Assembly (NCBI RefSeq): GCF_050908995.1
Contig: NC_135123.1
Span: 12,028,001-12,092,000, forward strand
Direction of reading: 5' to 3'
Source of the DNA: Andrena cerasifolii
Taxonomy: Eukaryota > Arthropoda > Insecta > Hymenoptera > Andrenidae
Length of the DNA: 64,000 nt
The notes beneath the pieces were generated by a model, which saw only the letters and a program-made list of their open reading frames with translations, ran no database searches and was not told the origin of the DNA. The position numbers were made by a program, and so were the translations under genes. Positions within the stretch are counted from its first letter, which is position 1, and each line of letters opens with the position of its first letter. Positions 1-13,433 of the stretch are shown here, in pieces.

Positions 1-3000
1 AGGATTTCAGGCTCCCCTTTGGGTCATTGGGCTTCGATCGGCCCGCGAACATTCGTGAGCGGGCCACCTTCGAATTCAAACCAGAAGACACATCAACCTG
101 GGCCTCCTCCGCCGTTTTTTTTTGGCGTTATTAAAACAGATTCCAAAGGACCTCGTCTGCTAACAACGATCGACGCCAAAGGGTAGCCACTACTCACAGC
201 CATCCGAGCGAGACGATTAAGCTGGGTTTACACCTGACGAGTGACTCGGCCGTGTCATCGGTCTGCTACTCGGCCGAGTGAAAATCTTCCCCGCAGGATT
301 ACCCGGCCGAGTACTAGAATCTGCGTTCAGACTTGGCGAGTGCTCGGCCCAGTAGGCCCACTCCGCCGAGTACTCGTCAGGTGTGAACTAAGCATTACTT
401 GGATCGTGCGTTTTAGAAATCGGTCTCACAGGGAGAATACTTTTGCGAACGTCAGATGCTTCTATTCGCTGCTTGATATTGTAGTCGACCAGCGCCCTGC
501 TCCCAGCCAGCCTGATGTTTGTTTTTTAATTTTTTGGACGTGGAAAATTGAAAATTTCCCGGGAATGGTCGGACTTTGAAAGAGGGAGGAACTTTTTGCA
601 GCCGCGGCACCGCGTTGACCTCTTCTCGGTATTTGCTTAATAAAGTGGGGAGCTGTGTGCGGGGAAACAGAGTGGAGGACGAGAGGCTCCGCGAAATTCC
701 GCGTTAGACAGATTCTGCCTGTGTCAGACATCGGGGTGGAAAATACGTGACGTTTCTCAGATTTTTCGAAGGAGATTAGCGGTCCCGCGGTACGTGTGTT
801 TCGTGGACGAGGCGGTTTACGATGCACGCGCTTTAGTTGACTCATTTCCAGTGAAAGGGTGCAAGCAGGCTCTGAAGAAAATATCGAAATTGTCTTGAAG
901 GAAGAATCGAATTTGCATTTTATTAAAAAGTTGCGCAATTCTTCTAAGATTATTCAAGGAATATGCAAGCAGTGCGATTCATCCTGCGCGTGCTTCCTTC
1001 GTATTGTCAATCAATGTCCGTCAGAAGATAATCGCCACCGCGATAGATCTCTGGCGTTCGTTGTTTAATCTCGGCTCAGAAATGGGAGCAATGTCTCTGG
1101 ACCTGCTCGGAACCCTCCGTTCTTTCTGTTTCGTGTTTCTTCAGAGTTTCCCCCGTTCTCATTCCGTTCTCTCAGAGCTCATTTCAGCTCGTATTATTAA
1201 ATCGCTGCACTGGGACCTAGCGATTCGCTAGATTAGAGAAACTCCGCAGTGGCCCATGACAAGTAGCGCGCTCCTCGTGCAACCGCATCTCGCGCTTTCC
1301 TTAGATCCAGGTTCACGAGATAGAGCAATTCGATGTCGTTACGTTCTAATTCGGATGTATATTCTTACGCCTCAAACACAGACATGGATCCGTCGCAATC
1401 AAGGCAAACGCAAGATGCCTCTGTCCCATTATATCCGACGCAGAGAGGCGTCGCCGTTCTCCGTTCTGCTCTGCGATTATTACACAAACAAAGTGGATCC
1501 TGGCAACTCCGCGGAACAACATTCGTCGAGTGCACGACGTGCGCAGATTGCCGTTGCAATAGTTCCTAGGCTGCCACGTCTCCGCCCCTCCCCGAAGCTA
1601 CGTTCAAACGAGTGAATATTTCAATCCCCCATTCCCAGACAGGACGACTTGCCGCAGCTTTACAATTCGATTAAGCTTCAGAAGTAGCATCGCCGGCGCC
1701 CGCACAGCCGCCAGGACCGGTGCGGTGACACCCAAAGGGCATCGAACATCCGAAGCGCACATTTACCGTGCGACGGAGCTTCGCGACACACGCGCATTCC
1801 GGTTTCGGAAAGTGGATATTAATTTATCGCCGGGCCACCGTTATATCTCGCAGTAACACGTTCGATCACCAATCTACGCGGCGGTAATCCACGAGGCGTT
1901 AAAAAGCCATTCCGAAGGAAATCGTTGGACGGAGGGTGGAAAAAAAAAATGAATGCGCCTCCGGCAGGGAGTAAGGTTGGCCTAAAACGTCCGCTGCACC
2001 GCAGGTCGAACGGAACTCCGCGCCGTAAATCGATTCCCTGACGGTCCAAGTCCTCCGGCCGGAGGGTCCACCAACGACTTCCGGCTGGGACTCGCAATAA
2101 AAAGTTACGACGCTCCGCGGACGTAAATTCGCAAGATGAATTTTCAGTGAAAACAGTTACTTGACATTCAGTGGCTCGCGCGCTGAATTCAGGGGGAGGA
2201 ATGGGGCTGGGCAGTGGCGACGCGAGTTAAGCTCCCGGAAGCAGCACTTGTACGCGTTGAAAAGTTTATTCACAGACGGCCCCGTCCCCGAGCGAAGGTG
2301 GTCCGCTTCAATCCTCTTCTTCGTTTTCAAGCCGGCCGTCCCTTTGGTCTTGCTGGGCGCGACTCCTCTCTCCACAATGGGTCTCCCCCGGCGGTAGACT
2401 CGAATTAAAAACTGGATTCAAGGCACCCTGAGAGATATTAAATTCGGGAGAGGGGCAGGTGGAAAGGGACCCGCTCTCCGGCGGCCAACAACGGAGGGCC
2501 GGGGACATTGAAGAGTTTCCTTATTGTGACATTCACGGGGGGGATGTTTGTTGGAGGATTCATGTGTGAGTGGTTTTCTTTGGGATGGGTTGTTGGTGGT
2601 GTCGAGGGCAATGAACGCTGATTCCTTTCGTTGGGTTGTTCTTATGGGAGAAGGAAGTGGGTGATTGGAATGCTGGATTTTAAGTGGTGTTGGGCAGCGT
2701 GGGAGCAAGGTTTGGTGAGATGTTCGCGAGGGTGGTAGAAAGGGTGCAGTGAAATATTGGTGGATATTTTAAAATTGTCTAGATCTAACGCTCTGATATG
2801 AGGTACATACGATATGATAATATAAGAAAGTATTATTAATTTCTAGTTCTCATTTACCACCATTTTAACGCTGAACGCGAATTATTTTCCCCTGCATTTT
2901 AACTGTTTTGGGAATGAGTGGACGTATTATAATTTGCACGCAAATTTCTTCGAAAAACATTGCACTGTCAGTTGAAGGTTTATTAAAATACTCATTATTC

Positions 3001-3700
3001 ATTCGTTAATTGAACCAAACATTCTTCGCGTTTGCACGAAACGATACACTCGATGAAATTCGGTTTGATAAAGGTACAAGAATTTATGAGATATTTACTC
3101 GTCTAGATGAATACTAATTCATCGCATATTAATGCATTCGCGATGTTTATTCGCATAAAAAATGCATGAATATATCATCGACATCGAAATTTTTTGAAAT
3201 TTTGCGAGACAGTGGGACGTATATACACGAATCAGAATTAACTGAACTGATTTATTTTATTCTATGTACTATTTATTATTGTATAATTTTCAATCGATTC
3301 AGCTAAGTAGTGTCCTGTCTCTAATCATTTCGTCCTGATTGGTCTTCCCGTTTGTCATTCACTGTTCTGATAAGCTAGCCTGTAATCCATTGATTTAAAT
3401 GAACAGAAGAGAGACTTGTAAGACTTTTCTGAGGCCCGTAATAATATTCGAAGCGTTCTGGAGCATCTCGGAGCCCATCGTTGGTTATTAAACCACCTAC
3501 TATTCGCAAGCTGCATCGAATCCCTTCGATTCTCATCGACAAAACCGATGGGCAAACAAACGGCGAAAAAATAAGTACTGCACCGTAAGCGACCGTGTCT
3601 GCTGAATAGAAGCAATAATAGTAGAACAAATCGAAGCCACTTCACAGCCTCGTAATTGACCGCGTTTCGATTCAACCGGGTCCTTTCGTTTCTGTTTCAG
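1..3700 (+). other. Intronic sequence upstream of exon A
   Basis: Exon A enters in phase 1, so this stretch must be part of an intron of the same gene. I see no Ig-like exon in it. It holds the short inverted-repeat element at 221-393 and a G/T-rich stretch around 2440-2745. From about 2760 to 3350 it is AT-rich with nothing recognisable. Open frames of 60-160 codons here overlap one another on both strands and carry no domain pattern. Confidence 0.6.
221..393. mobile_element. Short inverted-repeat element (MITE-like)
   Basis: The left end (gctgggtttacacctgacga, starting at 221) and the reverse complement of the right end (ending at 393) share the core cacctgacgag and match at about 25 of 29 positions. 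The 173-bp interior is made of repeated palindromes of the type actcggccgagt. There is no coding capacity. The layout fits a non-autonomous DNA transposon. I could not identify a clean target-site duplication, so the exact ends and the superfamily are open. Confidence 0.6.
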
Positions 3701-3871
3701 TGCAACCTGCGTTCGTTCGTGTCATCGACGAAGAGACAAAGAACACGCTAAGCACGGGCGCCACTTTAGGACCTATAAACGAAGGCTCGACGATTTCCTT
3801 GTTCTGCGAGAGCGGTAAAGGGAAGCCAGTACCTCTGGTCGAGTGGTTTAAAGACGACCAGCCACTCGAAG
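3701..3871 (+). CDS. IgSF gene exon A: first half of Ig domain a
   Basis: The exon is bounded by a strong acceptor (polypyrimidine tract ending tttcag) and the donor g|gtaaga. It starts in phase 1, so one more coding exon must lie upstream of the window, and it ends in phase 1. The 57 codons begin QPAFVRVIDEETKN after the split first codon and hold the B-strand motif STISLFCES and the C-strand motif PLVEWFKDDQPLE. The Cys-to-Trp spacing is normal for an Ig domain. The second half of the domain is in the next exon, 378 bp downstream. The frame continues open into the intron for about 60 codons, but the intronic part is low-complexity and shows no Ig pattern, so I stop at the donor. Confidence 0.88.
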
Positions 3872-4249
3872 GTAAGATTCAAATGAACTTACGCCACCAT
3901 TACCTTGCAAGGACAACATCCTTTCCACACCATTCATACTCTCAAAGAAACACCCCCCTTCCCAGCTGTCTACTAAATCACACTCCACCCCCTAAATCTA
4001 AAAAAGTAACTTTCAAAAGAAATCTCAGCCAGACCCAAGAGAAAACATGTGATTGCAAACCTTGAAATTTGAAAAGATTTCGCTCGCATCAACCCCCCTC
4101 CCTTAACGTCAGCATCCGACCTCGTTCGGCAGCGCCAAAAATCGCGTTCAATTTCCTCCGGTGATCGACCTGCAACGCACCCCAGTCCCCAAACTCGTTT
4201 GAAAGAGAAAAAATTCCCTAAACGTGCCTGGTGCGCTCGTGTGTTTCAG
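3872..4249 (+). other. Intron between exons A and B
   Basis: This short intron (378 bp) splits Ig domain a, with gt and ag ends. The middle is C-rich on the plus strand with several runs of cccc. I see no other feature in it. Confidence 0.8.
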
Positions 4250-4411
4250 CGACCAGCTCGACGACGATCGCTGACGATGGGATAGGCACCGGGAGCAGCT
4301 TGCTGGTGATGCAAATCACTCGCGAGAACCTCGGTGCAACTTTCACGTGTAAAGTCAACAGTATAGCGCTCGCCGAACCCCTCACCGTCGACGTCAAGCT
4401 GGATGTTCACG
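4250..4411 (+). CDS. IgSF gene exon B: second half of Ig domain a
   Basis: The acceptor is gtgtttcag|cg and the donor is cacg|gtaagtg, both strong, with phase 1 at each side (54 codons). The split first codon becomes Ala, giving PLEATSS across the junction with the previous exon. The exon carries the E-F strand part of the domain: SSLLVMQITRENLGATFTCKV, with the second conserved Cys in the motif ATFTCKV, followed by the G-strand run LTVDVKLDVH that closes the domain. The TFTCKV ending in place of the usual YxC is common in receptor Ig domains of the nephrin type. Confidence 0.88.
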
Positions 4412-7400
4412 GTAAGTGATATAGATGCATGCGCGCGGGGGTGCGGACCCCTATTGTCCCCGAAAAGTGAATCACTCGAGGCGATAAGCGTTTCTTTATC
4501 GCCGCCTCGATCGACCGAGGAGAACGAAATAATCCCGGCGAAGTTGAGCTCCCTCGCGATAGGGTGGTATTCATTATCTGGACATCTCGTCGAGCACTCT
4601 CCGGAGCTGCAAGGAGAACTTTCGAAAGGGGAGTGAAAAGTAGTCGATTCGTTTTTACTTCGGCTTCTTCTCGACTGGCATCGATTGTTTCTCGTGGAAA
4701 TGAACCCCTTCCCGCTCAGATAAAATCTTCGCCCTGTGCTTTTTTTCCAACGGTAGCTTGCCGGGGTATTTTAGAAGGCTTATCTCGTGTTCGTTAGGAT
4801 CGCCGGGGGTCATCTTTCCGCGATTAATGCGCGAATGTTCGTGGAAGGATATTTTAATTCGTAAGGGTAGGTTCTCCGCGCTGAGGGAATTCGTGGAAGG
4901 GAATAGTCGGGCGAATTTCAATGTTTAGTTTTCTTTGCAATCGCTGCGCATCGTTGAAGTTTCAAGTCAAGTCTGTCTTGCATCTTCTTAATAATATATT
5001 AATCATCGAAACTAGAGTATTCCCTCGCGAGGGAAAGGCTGGGCGTTGTTGAGCAGCCTGTATCAAGTATTCAAAGGAGCATGATAACAGCTTGAAATTT
5101 CTCGAAGATCCCCGCACTTGCTTTAAACGGAGGGATTAAATTATAAATTACGATTTCCCCTCTCCTAACGACTAGGGGTGAACCGAAGATTAATGTTTTT
5201 TGGTACAGCGATACAGGAAGTCCCAGCTTGTGATCAATTTCTGTCGAAAGTTTGAAAGTTAAGTATGATCTATGAATTACGAACGAAGTCAAAGAGAATC
5301 AACCGTCAGTAAATTATGACCTTGCTGGTTGCAGTCATAAATCATGCCAGCCGTGGCGCCAAAAAGAAGTCGTTCTTTCTGCATCGTTTGTTAAAACTGA
5401 AAGAGTTTAAACTTCGCGAATATGTAAACTGCAACTTTACCCTTTACATTTTCCTTTAATATTCTGGCTTCTTCCCTTTAGCCCAAACTTCGGTGAAACA
5501 GTGGAGGAGGTTTAAACATTTATTTATACAAAATTTAAATGAAATTTGGTCCCAATTACAATTATTACACGTCACTAATCGTCAAGTAATTTCCCTCCTT
5601 CCCCCTTTCACCTATTTGTCATATTAATTTCTCAAGTGCGTCAGTTTCCTACACAAAGTATACTTCTTGTTCCACATAAATGATCTCCAACACACGATAC
5701 ATAAGACAGTGATTCCTACAATGAATTTTAAAGATAAAATACGTACCCACTTGGCCCGATTTACCAACAAGACCTCGCCTAGGCAATACTTGAGGACTCC
5801 AGACCGTCAGCGCTCACCATTCTTTGCCCCGAGTAAGGTAATAACATTTTCCTCCCCACCTGGAAACCAAGCCTGTGTTGAAAACAGAACTCCGAGAATG
5901 GTGAAATCCTACAACACCTTCCACAAGCTTACTACTCCCCACTACAACGAAAACCTTGGTGGGGCGTGCGTAACAAGGGTTCGGAAACTGAAGCCTGCAG
6001 CGTACGCTCAGTTACTTTATTTTGGTGGCCGCGTGAGTTGCTGTACCTATGCATGTCCTTCGGTTTGCGTCCACCATACTTCGTCCTCCGGCAAGGAGCA
6101 CTGGTGCTTATATCTCGTCAGGCTGCCTAGCATCCTCCCTGTAAGTAACACAACAAATACATCTTAAAGAATTTCAAGTCTTTCAAGATACAATTTCTTA
6201 TTACGAAATTACCTTTAACAAAGGGTAGTTCTTACTCTAAAATTCCCTCTAACAAAAACTACTTCGATACACTAAATTACTAAAATATACGATATTACTA
6301 AAATTCAAACAAACCCTTCGACTAGGAACAGCGACGGCACTTTATCAAAGACGATCTAGCATGTTGCACATTTGAGTCAAAGATACAGATCTTTAATTTC
6401 GGTAAAAGACAAGATAGCGCTGCTCGTAATACGTTATATCGTATCGGGTATCTGCACAGTGTTCAGTAGGGCAATATAGGTATCGTAGTGGTGGCGTTAA
6501 GCAAAGATCACTACGTGGCACCACGCGGAACGTCTGATCTATATCAGTCCGTAACTACTGCATGGAATTATCGAACACCCAGCGCCGTGCACCCTGTGAT
6601 TTACATTGGAGAAGTCTATAAATAATACCGCGCGATATACGCGGCACATTAGTACGTACTATTACACCGCGCGGCTGTCTTAATAATTATTCCTAACTAG
6701 CCGTATTATCATTCCCCTATACCGAACTCTGCCCAAGATTTTCATTCCCGCAGCAATTCCACCCGCACCCAATTCTCCGCCCCAGAGCTTGCGAGCACGT
6801 GAGCGTGCATAAATGTGCGTGAGTCGCACATAATCCCGGCTCCCGATAATTCGAGCCAGTCTAGCACGCGTTCACCTCAGATTATCGAGATTCCACCGTA
6901 TAACGCATCCTGCGCCGCCTATTTCCAACGGTACGAGCGCAAGCCATTCTCAATGTCTATCTCCCCATCGCGGCCGTTATCTTCAATCCGCGAAGCGCGT
7001 CTCGCGGAGCGCCGGGATCAGAATCTCTTTCCTCGCGTTCTCGCGCAACAACGTTATCGCAATTTGACGAAAGATTCGCCAGGGAGGACGGGCCGCTAGG
7101 TGGAGCGTAGGAAACAGGCTTTTCACATTCACCATCGCAACTTTAACTCTTAATCTACTTGCCGTTAGGCCGCGCTCCCTCCTGCCTCCGCTCCAACGCC
7201 ACCCCGCTTCCACCCCAACCCCCCGAACGGATATAACTCGGCGAACTTTACGCCGCGAAGAGAGATGTGCGAGAAACGCCGGGGAAACTTTTTGGATCCA
7301 GACGAGGGGGGGGGGGACTCTAACCAGCCATTTATTCGCTGTTACAATGGCTCACCGGCGATCTGTTCCACGATGGTCGAGCGCCTCGCCGAGGCTCGCG

Positions 7401-7867
7401 GCACGCGAGAAACGTGTGTCAGCTGCGCGATAAATTATTCTAATCTAGGAGATAGGCTTGATTTCTCGGTTCTTTAATCTCGACCCCGTCGCTGGATCGT
7501 ATCTCGATGCGATCTCGGCTGCGAGGTAATCTTCGATCGCACGCCGCGACGATCACTTATTCAGCGCCACGATTGGAACCGGGAGCCTGATTGCCCCTGA
7601 GAATCTCGCAACACCCGGTCGTAGATGTTACGCAAATTATGCATAGTTTCTTCTTTTGTTGGGAGTGGATATAATGCTCTGTGCTTAGTTCAATTTGTCT
7701 TTGGGATTTAGGTGGGCGCAAGGTGTTTCAGTAATTCTGTTACGGAGACTTTGTCGAGAATGTATAATGGAATTAGCATGGTTCTTTTTAATAAAGTTCG
7801 TGGAGGGAAGTGGTATTTCGTAGCGTAGAGAGGAGAAGGCTTTACGTTATTCTTAATGGTAAGATAG

Positions 7868-8006
7868 GAGCAAAAACGGGCTAACTTACGTTGAAAAAAA
7901 AATTAATTTTTCATGTTTCATATGATTACCTAGTACAGCATATTTGAATACGTTAATGCTAGTAACTCAATTTCGCAAAAGAATGTGGGTCAGTCCGTTT
8001 TTGCTC
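7868..8006. mobile_element. Short terminal-inverted-repeat element, about 139 bp
   Basis: The left end gagcaaaaacgggctaac and the reverse complement of the right end, gagcaaaaacggactgac, match at 16 of 18 positions. The similarity continues more weakly for about ten further bases. The interior is AT-rich and non-coding. The size and structure fit a MITE. I see no certain target-site duplication. Confidence 0.55.
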
Positions 8007-11000
8007 TCAGTGCCGCAAATATTGATTAGGCAATGCTGTGAATAATGAATGCGAGTGTGCACCTGCGAAATTACGACTTCGTGTTTTCAGTATAGAAATT
8101 CAGACTGATCGAATTGAATAGGATATCCCTGAGCACCCATTAAACTGCTGTATACATCACACGGAAATTCCCATTATTCGCAACAAATGTAACCGTAGAA
8201 GTACGAAGTAACACACTGTTCGCTTGGAAACGGAACACCGTTGAAGTGAATTAGGAAAAGTGAAAAAGTCGATATCGACAAATGTTTCCCAGCTACCAAT
8301 TACGGATCTGAACGATGCACACGGTGTATAATTTGCCCGGCTCTGTGTAAAGAGACGGCCTTCCTGATGGCGGAGATTTAATGAGTAAATAATTACGTTT
8401 TATCAGAAGCACACGCTCGTGGCGGTGCATTTCGGCTGTGTGTAAAGGAGGCGCGGATGCCACGGTTGCCTTGAAGGCAAATAAGTTGGTCCCGTGAATC
8501 CCAGAAACTCGAGAGTTTGTCGCGTAGCGAGCGAAAGACGTTCTCCTTTTACAAATTGCTGTGGGATTACGACGACGGAAAGAACGAGGCGAAGGGAGGG
8601 TACAACGTATCGGGTGCCCAGCAAAATCAAGAATTATCACGTCGCTAATTGCGCTTCTGTCTCTGCTGACTGAAAGATGAAACACCGGCAGAGTTTGTAA
8701 TTTAGATGGAATCGGAGAGGTGTGTGCGAGAGGCTCGAGTCAAGTATTGAAATGTAATGGCGACGACTACATCGAATCAGGCGTGTAGAGGGTGGCAAAA
8801 TTTTGTTCTGTTAGGAATTGGTTGGTCGCGATAGAGCGTTGTTTTGTGAAATTAATTCTTCAGTGGGAATTGGTATAAGTATTTCACCCTCTCATTTGTA
8901 GTTACCTTACGTAGTAGGAAAGATCATAGTGCAAGAATAATGATCAACGCTTCTGGTCCTTGCAGTTGAAACTCTTTCTCTTGTATGCATTCCAGAATCA
9001 ACCTTGACAAGTCGACATTAATTTAATTTTTTAACGTGCTCCTGGTAGATGCAGCTATAAAATCGCCCCGATTTAAATATAATACAATTTGTTTTGCACT
9101 TGCATTCGGAATTCCACTTTCTAATATACAATTTCAAGTAGAATCTGTGCTTAAAATTTCTTGCTTCAGGAATTGTTGTTAAATATAAATTGGTAGAGAG
9201 GCAACGTGACGCGCTGGGTATTTCGCTAAGTGATCAATTATTCCTTGAGATAACTGTATACGAATGAAAGCAGTGGATTCCTGATCAAGCCAGCCAGCAT
9301 TAAATTCCTGGATCACGTTCTGTTATTATTCCGCATCCGACAAACTGTTCCCATTTCGAAAGCTGCGCCAGCGTCGAGACTGGGCGAGAGAAATTTTGTT
9401 AATAATTATTTATTTACACGTTAGCAGGCAAATAATAGCGCCGCAGGTGACTTGCAGGGAAAGCGCGAAGCCCGCTAAATAATTGCTCCCAATTAAATTG
9501 CACAACGTGCACAATTAACGTAGTAATATTTCGACTACAAAGAGTTTAATTAACAAAGCGGATACACGTGTAATTTAACACTCGATTTGCGAAAGGTTCT
9601 TCGTTATCCCGCACCCCGCCCCCAATTGTAATTATTTCATTTTGCATTAGTAAACACTTTGTTTAACTACGTTTAAATCTGATTTCTAAAATTAACGGGG
9701 CTCGAGGAATCCCCGAAGCTCGGCAGAGAATCAACAAACAGAACGATCTAAAATTCCAATATCTGTTACAGTCGCGAATTACCAACAAATGAAAGGACCG
9801 TTTTTAATTTACTTATTAGTTCCCTCTGCAGATGATGCAACTTCAGATAATCGAGAGTCTACAGCAAGAAACGAACTAGAGAGCATTTGAAAATACGTAA
9901 CATCGAATTCAGTGGTAATTGTAAGTTTACAGTACCGACAGGGGATTTGTTCATTCTTTTTCTTTCTCGTTTCACGAAAATTGCGCCACGTTGATAACCA
10001 CGCCGAGTTTCGTAGGCGAGAACGATCGAAAGAGCTGAATGCCTATTTATTTATAAAGTTATTTACGTTATTAGTTATTGCCCGGCGCCATCGTGATACG
10101 CTGTTTCCATACAAACGGTTCTAGCCACCCCCGCGATGGTCGTTGCATTTAAAACCGCGATAGCCCATAAATTACTCAAGATTACTAAGCGGCGTGCAGC
10201 TGAATTGGCCCCGGCCCCTTCTATGGCTTTAATCGCGGAGAAATAATGACCATTTTTATCCGGAATTCAATAGAAGGATCCGCCGCCATTATCGACGCCG
10301 CCGACGCATCGACAACGACCGCTTTTTTTGCGATACTTCCTTGGAATCCCCGCAAACGAGGGCGGCGCGAGCACGCGAGGGTCGAACAATTTGAACCAGT
10401 AATCGGTATCGCAGACGTTTCCTCCACTTTCCTGCACTCCACTTCCCCCTTTTTTTTTGTGAAAACTTTCGATAATGCTTGCACGCGAGGCGAGATTAGC
10501 TCGACAGCTGTACTCTTTCTCTTTTTCTCAATCGAGAGGGGCGAAATTAACTAAAAGCAGCCCCACGAGTATCTCGTTGTCTTTACTTGAAACACGAGAC
10601 GTTAAAATGTTAAGAGAGAATTGTTCGTCTCGCAAAAATGGCATTGCAGGCACTTTAGTAATAAAACAGGCATTGGTGCTTCTGTTATCAGCACGGAGTT
10701 TCAGATCGTTTTGCTGAAGTTACCGTAGTTACACATGTGCAAAACGTATGGGGGTAGAAAGTTGCGACGAAGCATATCCGTTTCGATCTCTACAAACTTG
10801 ACTCGAGATTAGAACAGCCCTTCGTTTCCGCAGTAAAATATTCACAGGAATAATATTGCACTTTTCAAAAGTATAGCGATGTCTTCGACATACTTTCTAA
10901 AATAACCACTAATGCTTTAAAATCCCAGGGTATGTGAATACAGTTCCATAAGTAATGCCAAAGAACATATCCAATATCTTGCACCTCCAAGAATATCTAT

Positions 11001-13154
11001 CTCATCGCACACCCACTTAAGTGGGCCTCAGTTTAGCCACTAAGTATCTCCGCGAAGTACAATCCATCTAGGAAGACGAGTTTTAAACGAACTCCAGCTG
11101 TGTCGTGCACCGAATCCGTCCCATCCGAAGAGAAAGTAGTGCAAAAGAATTTCTTGGGCAATTAACGACTTGAGAGTGAAACAAACTCTTCCGAGTCTGT
11201 ACGGCCCTATCGAGCATCGACGATAGAGACGGTGCATCGACGTCGTTCGTCCCCCGAGAAACTTCGCTCTTTCTCGATGTGGCGCGTGGGTGGAGGAAGG
11301 GTGGAAGGGGCGCGCGAATGAATCGATTAAGTAAGCCGCTTTTAACGACTTGCCGTGGATTTAAAGTTGAATCATCGCGAATGGTCGGAACGTATCTGCG
11401 AAAGTCTCGCGGCGGGTGCAGCAGCTGCTGTCAAAAGTCAGGGCACAGGACCTGTCGGCTCAGGAGAAAGCCCCGTACTGAAAGACACCTGCCCGAGTTT
11501 GCAGACACCGCCTCTACTTAGGGGCAAACAAGACCCAGGAATCGCGTCCCCGACGTTTCCGAGACTTAAAAACTCAGTTCGACGCTGCTTGCGGACTTGC
11601 CAACTCTCCCGGTCCCGCGCCCCCTCTACTCTGGGAAAAATATTTCAGGGGCGAGAGGTGGGGGTGGACAATTCATTGGGGAGCAAACAGTTAGGGAGTT
11701 GAATTCGCGAACGAGGAGCCAGGGAAATTTCTTCACGGTCGAATAATTCTTTCGGGTTTAGGGACCAACACAAAGGGCACTTAGTCCTTTGAGGGCCACG
11801 GGGTTGAATTATACACAGTGTCTGCATGCCACGAACAAATGAGCAAATGGAAGGTGTTGTGTAATTTTCTCGGCTAGAAGTGTACTTTTAGATGTAACCC
11901 TAACGACTGCATCTTAAACTACACGGTTATTAGGATCGATCAGCTGTCAGTTCGTCGTAGAAACGAATCAGAAGGAACCCAATTAAAGAAAGCCCCGGTG
12001 CAAACGGATCATAGAAAGCAGAGTTATGGATTGTTAGAAATGAGTTTAAAGACAGGTTCGAGCACAGCTTCAAAGAACCCTAATCACCACTGAAGGGAGG
12101 TTTTACAGAAGAGGCGATGGGAGAGGACCTAACCCAGACCTTCTAACTCCCATTCCGTGGAAACCGCTCTCCCTTTTCTCAATTATCCCCGGGAAAACCT
12201 CGCTCACCGTCGTGGAAAAATTTCCCTGCCCCACTGCGCGGCTGCACGAACAAACGTCGATAAACGGTTTCGTGCTCGCGGGCACGTACGTTTTGAAAGC
12301 GTCGTTACAAAAAATAAGAGCCGGGCGAAAAGGCGAGGAACGGGGCGCTTGTCATTTTTTGCGCCCGCTTTCTTGTCGTCGCGAGGAGAAGGGGCGGGCG
12401 ACGCGATTGAAGGCAAACGCAATCCCCGATATTAGATTTCCCGCTCGCCCTCTATTCCGAATCGACGGGTCTTTCTTTCCACGTTCCTCCCCGCGTCGTT
12501 TCGCTGATTGCCCGCTCTACGGTTTCGCTCGGGAATTATCTCCCGTGTAATCACCCCCGGGAAAAACGTTTCTTCTGTGTATCCACCGCGCCGGGAAAAA
12601 CGGGTGGAAAGAAAGGAAAATTTCGGTTCGCTCGCGCCGGGGCGACCAAAGGATCGCCGCGTGCGAACTTTTTAATGTTTCTTTCCAGCGGAAGGCGGCG
12701 ACAACGAGTATCTCGACGGGGTGGCTGGAAATTGAGCTCGCGACTGCCTGCAAAAAGGGGAAGGGGCAAAGAAATAGTTCGTTTTAGCGACTGCCTTGGC
12801 GTGACTGATGGATCCCCTGCCTCCAACGGTCCTCCGCGGCGAGGTGAAAGAGCAATTGAAAAGAAAGATAGGAGGTATTCGCGCTGATCGAGATGGTGCT
12901 TGAAATCTTCACGGTTCTGTGTATCTTCCTATGTACATCGAAATTTAAATTGGCGTTATGCGCTGGATTCTGTGTTAGCTTTGTGCTAGACTTCGTTCCA
13001 TCGAAAACTTGATTGGGTTCTCTTTAATAAACACTCGTCGGTGTTTGGCAGCGAAGTGAAATAAAGATAGTAAATGAATGTCTGCGATACGGTTGTTAAA
13101 ATGCAAATGCACTTCTGAGGAGCTATTCACTTCGATATGAATCGAATGAATATA

Positions 13155-13433
13155 AGGTGAATGTCCCAATTTCTGCTCATTTCGTATTTTTCTTATTATT
13201 ATATGCGTTATTATTTCTCATGAACAGAAATACGGACAGTTAGAGCATTATATATTTAATTAAAAATTAATAATAGTTAAACATATTGAAATATATTTCT
13301 TAAATAGTTTCTGAATTGCTTGATTTATTATTAAAGAATTAATCAATTACTCTGCAAATTTTGATCGCAAATTTTTTACACCTTCTTTACGACGAGTTAC
13401 CTCTTAAATGAGCAGAAATTAGGGCACTCACCT
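13155..13433. mobile_element. MITE with about 28-bp terminal inverted repeats and TA target site
   Basis: The left end aggtgaatgtcccaatttct and the reverse complement of the right end, aggtgagtgccctaatttct, differ at only three positions. The match runs on through gctcattt on both sides. A TA dinucleotide flanks each end (13153-13154 and 13434-13435). The 279-bp element is AT-rich and codes for nothing. TA flanks and this repeat length fit a non-autonomous member of the Tc1/mariner group. That assignment is an inference. Confidence 0.75.

Noticed and set aside
5667..6167. 166-codon open frame on the plus strand, ending near a gtaagt
   Set aside because: It has no domain, an odd composition and no acceptor that joins it in phase with the Ig gene. 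I see no sign of conservation. Probably a chance frame.
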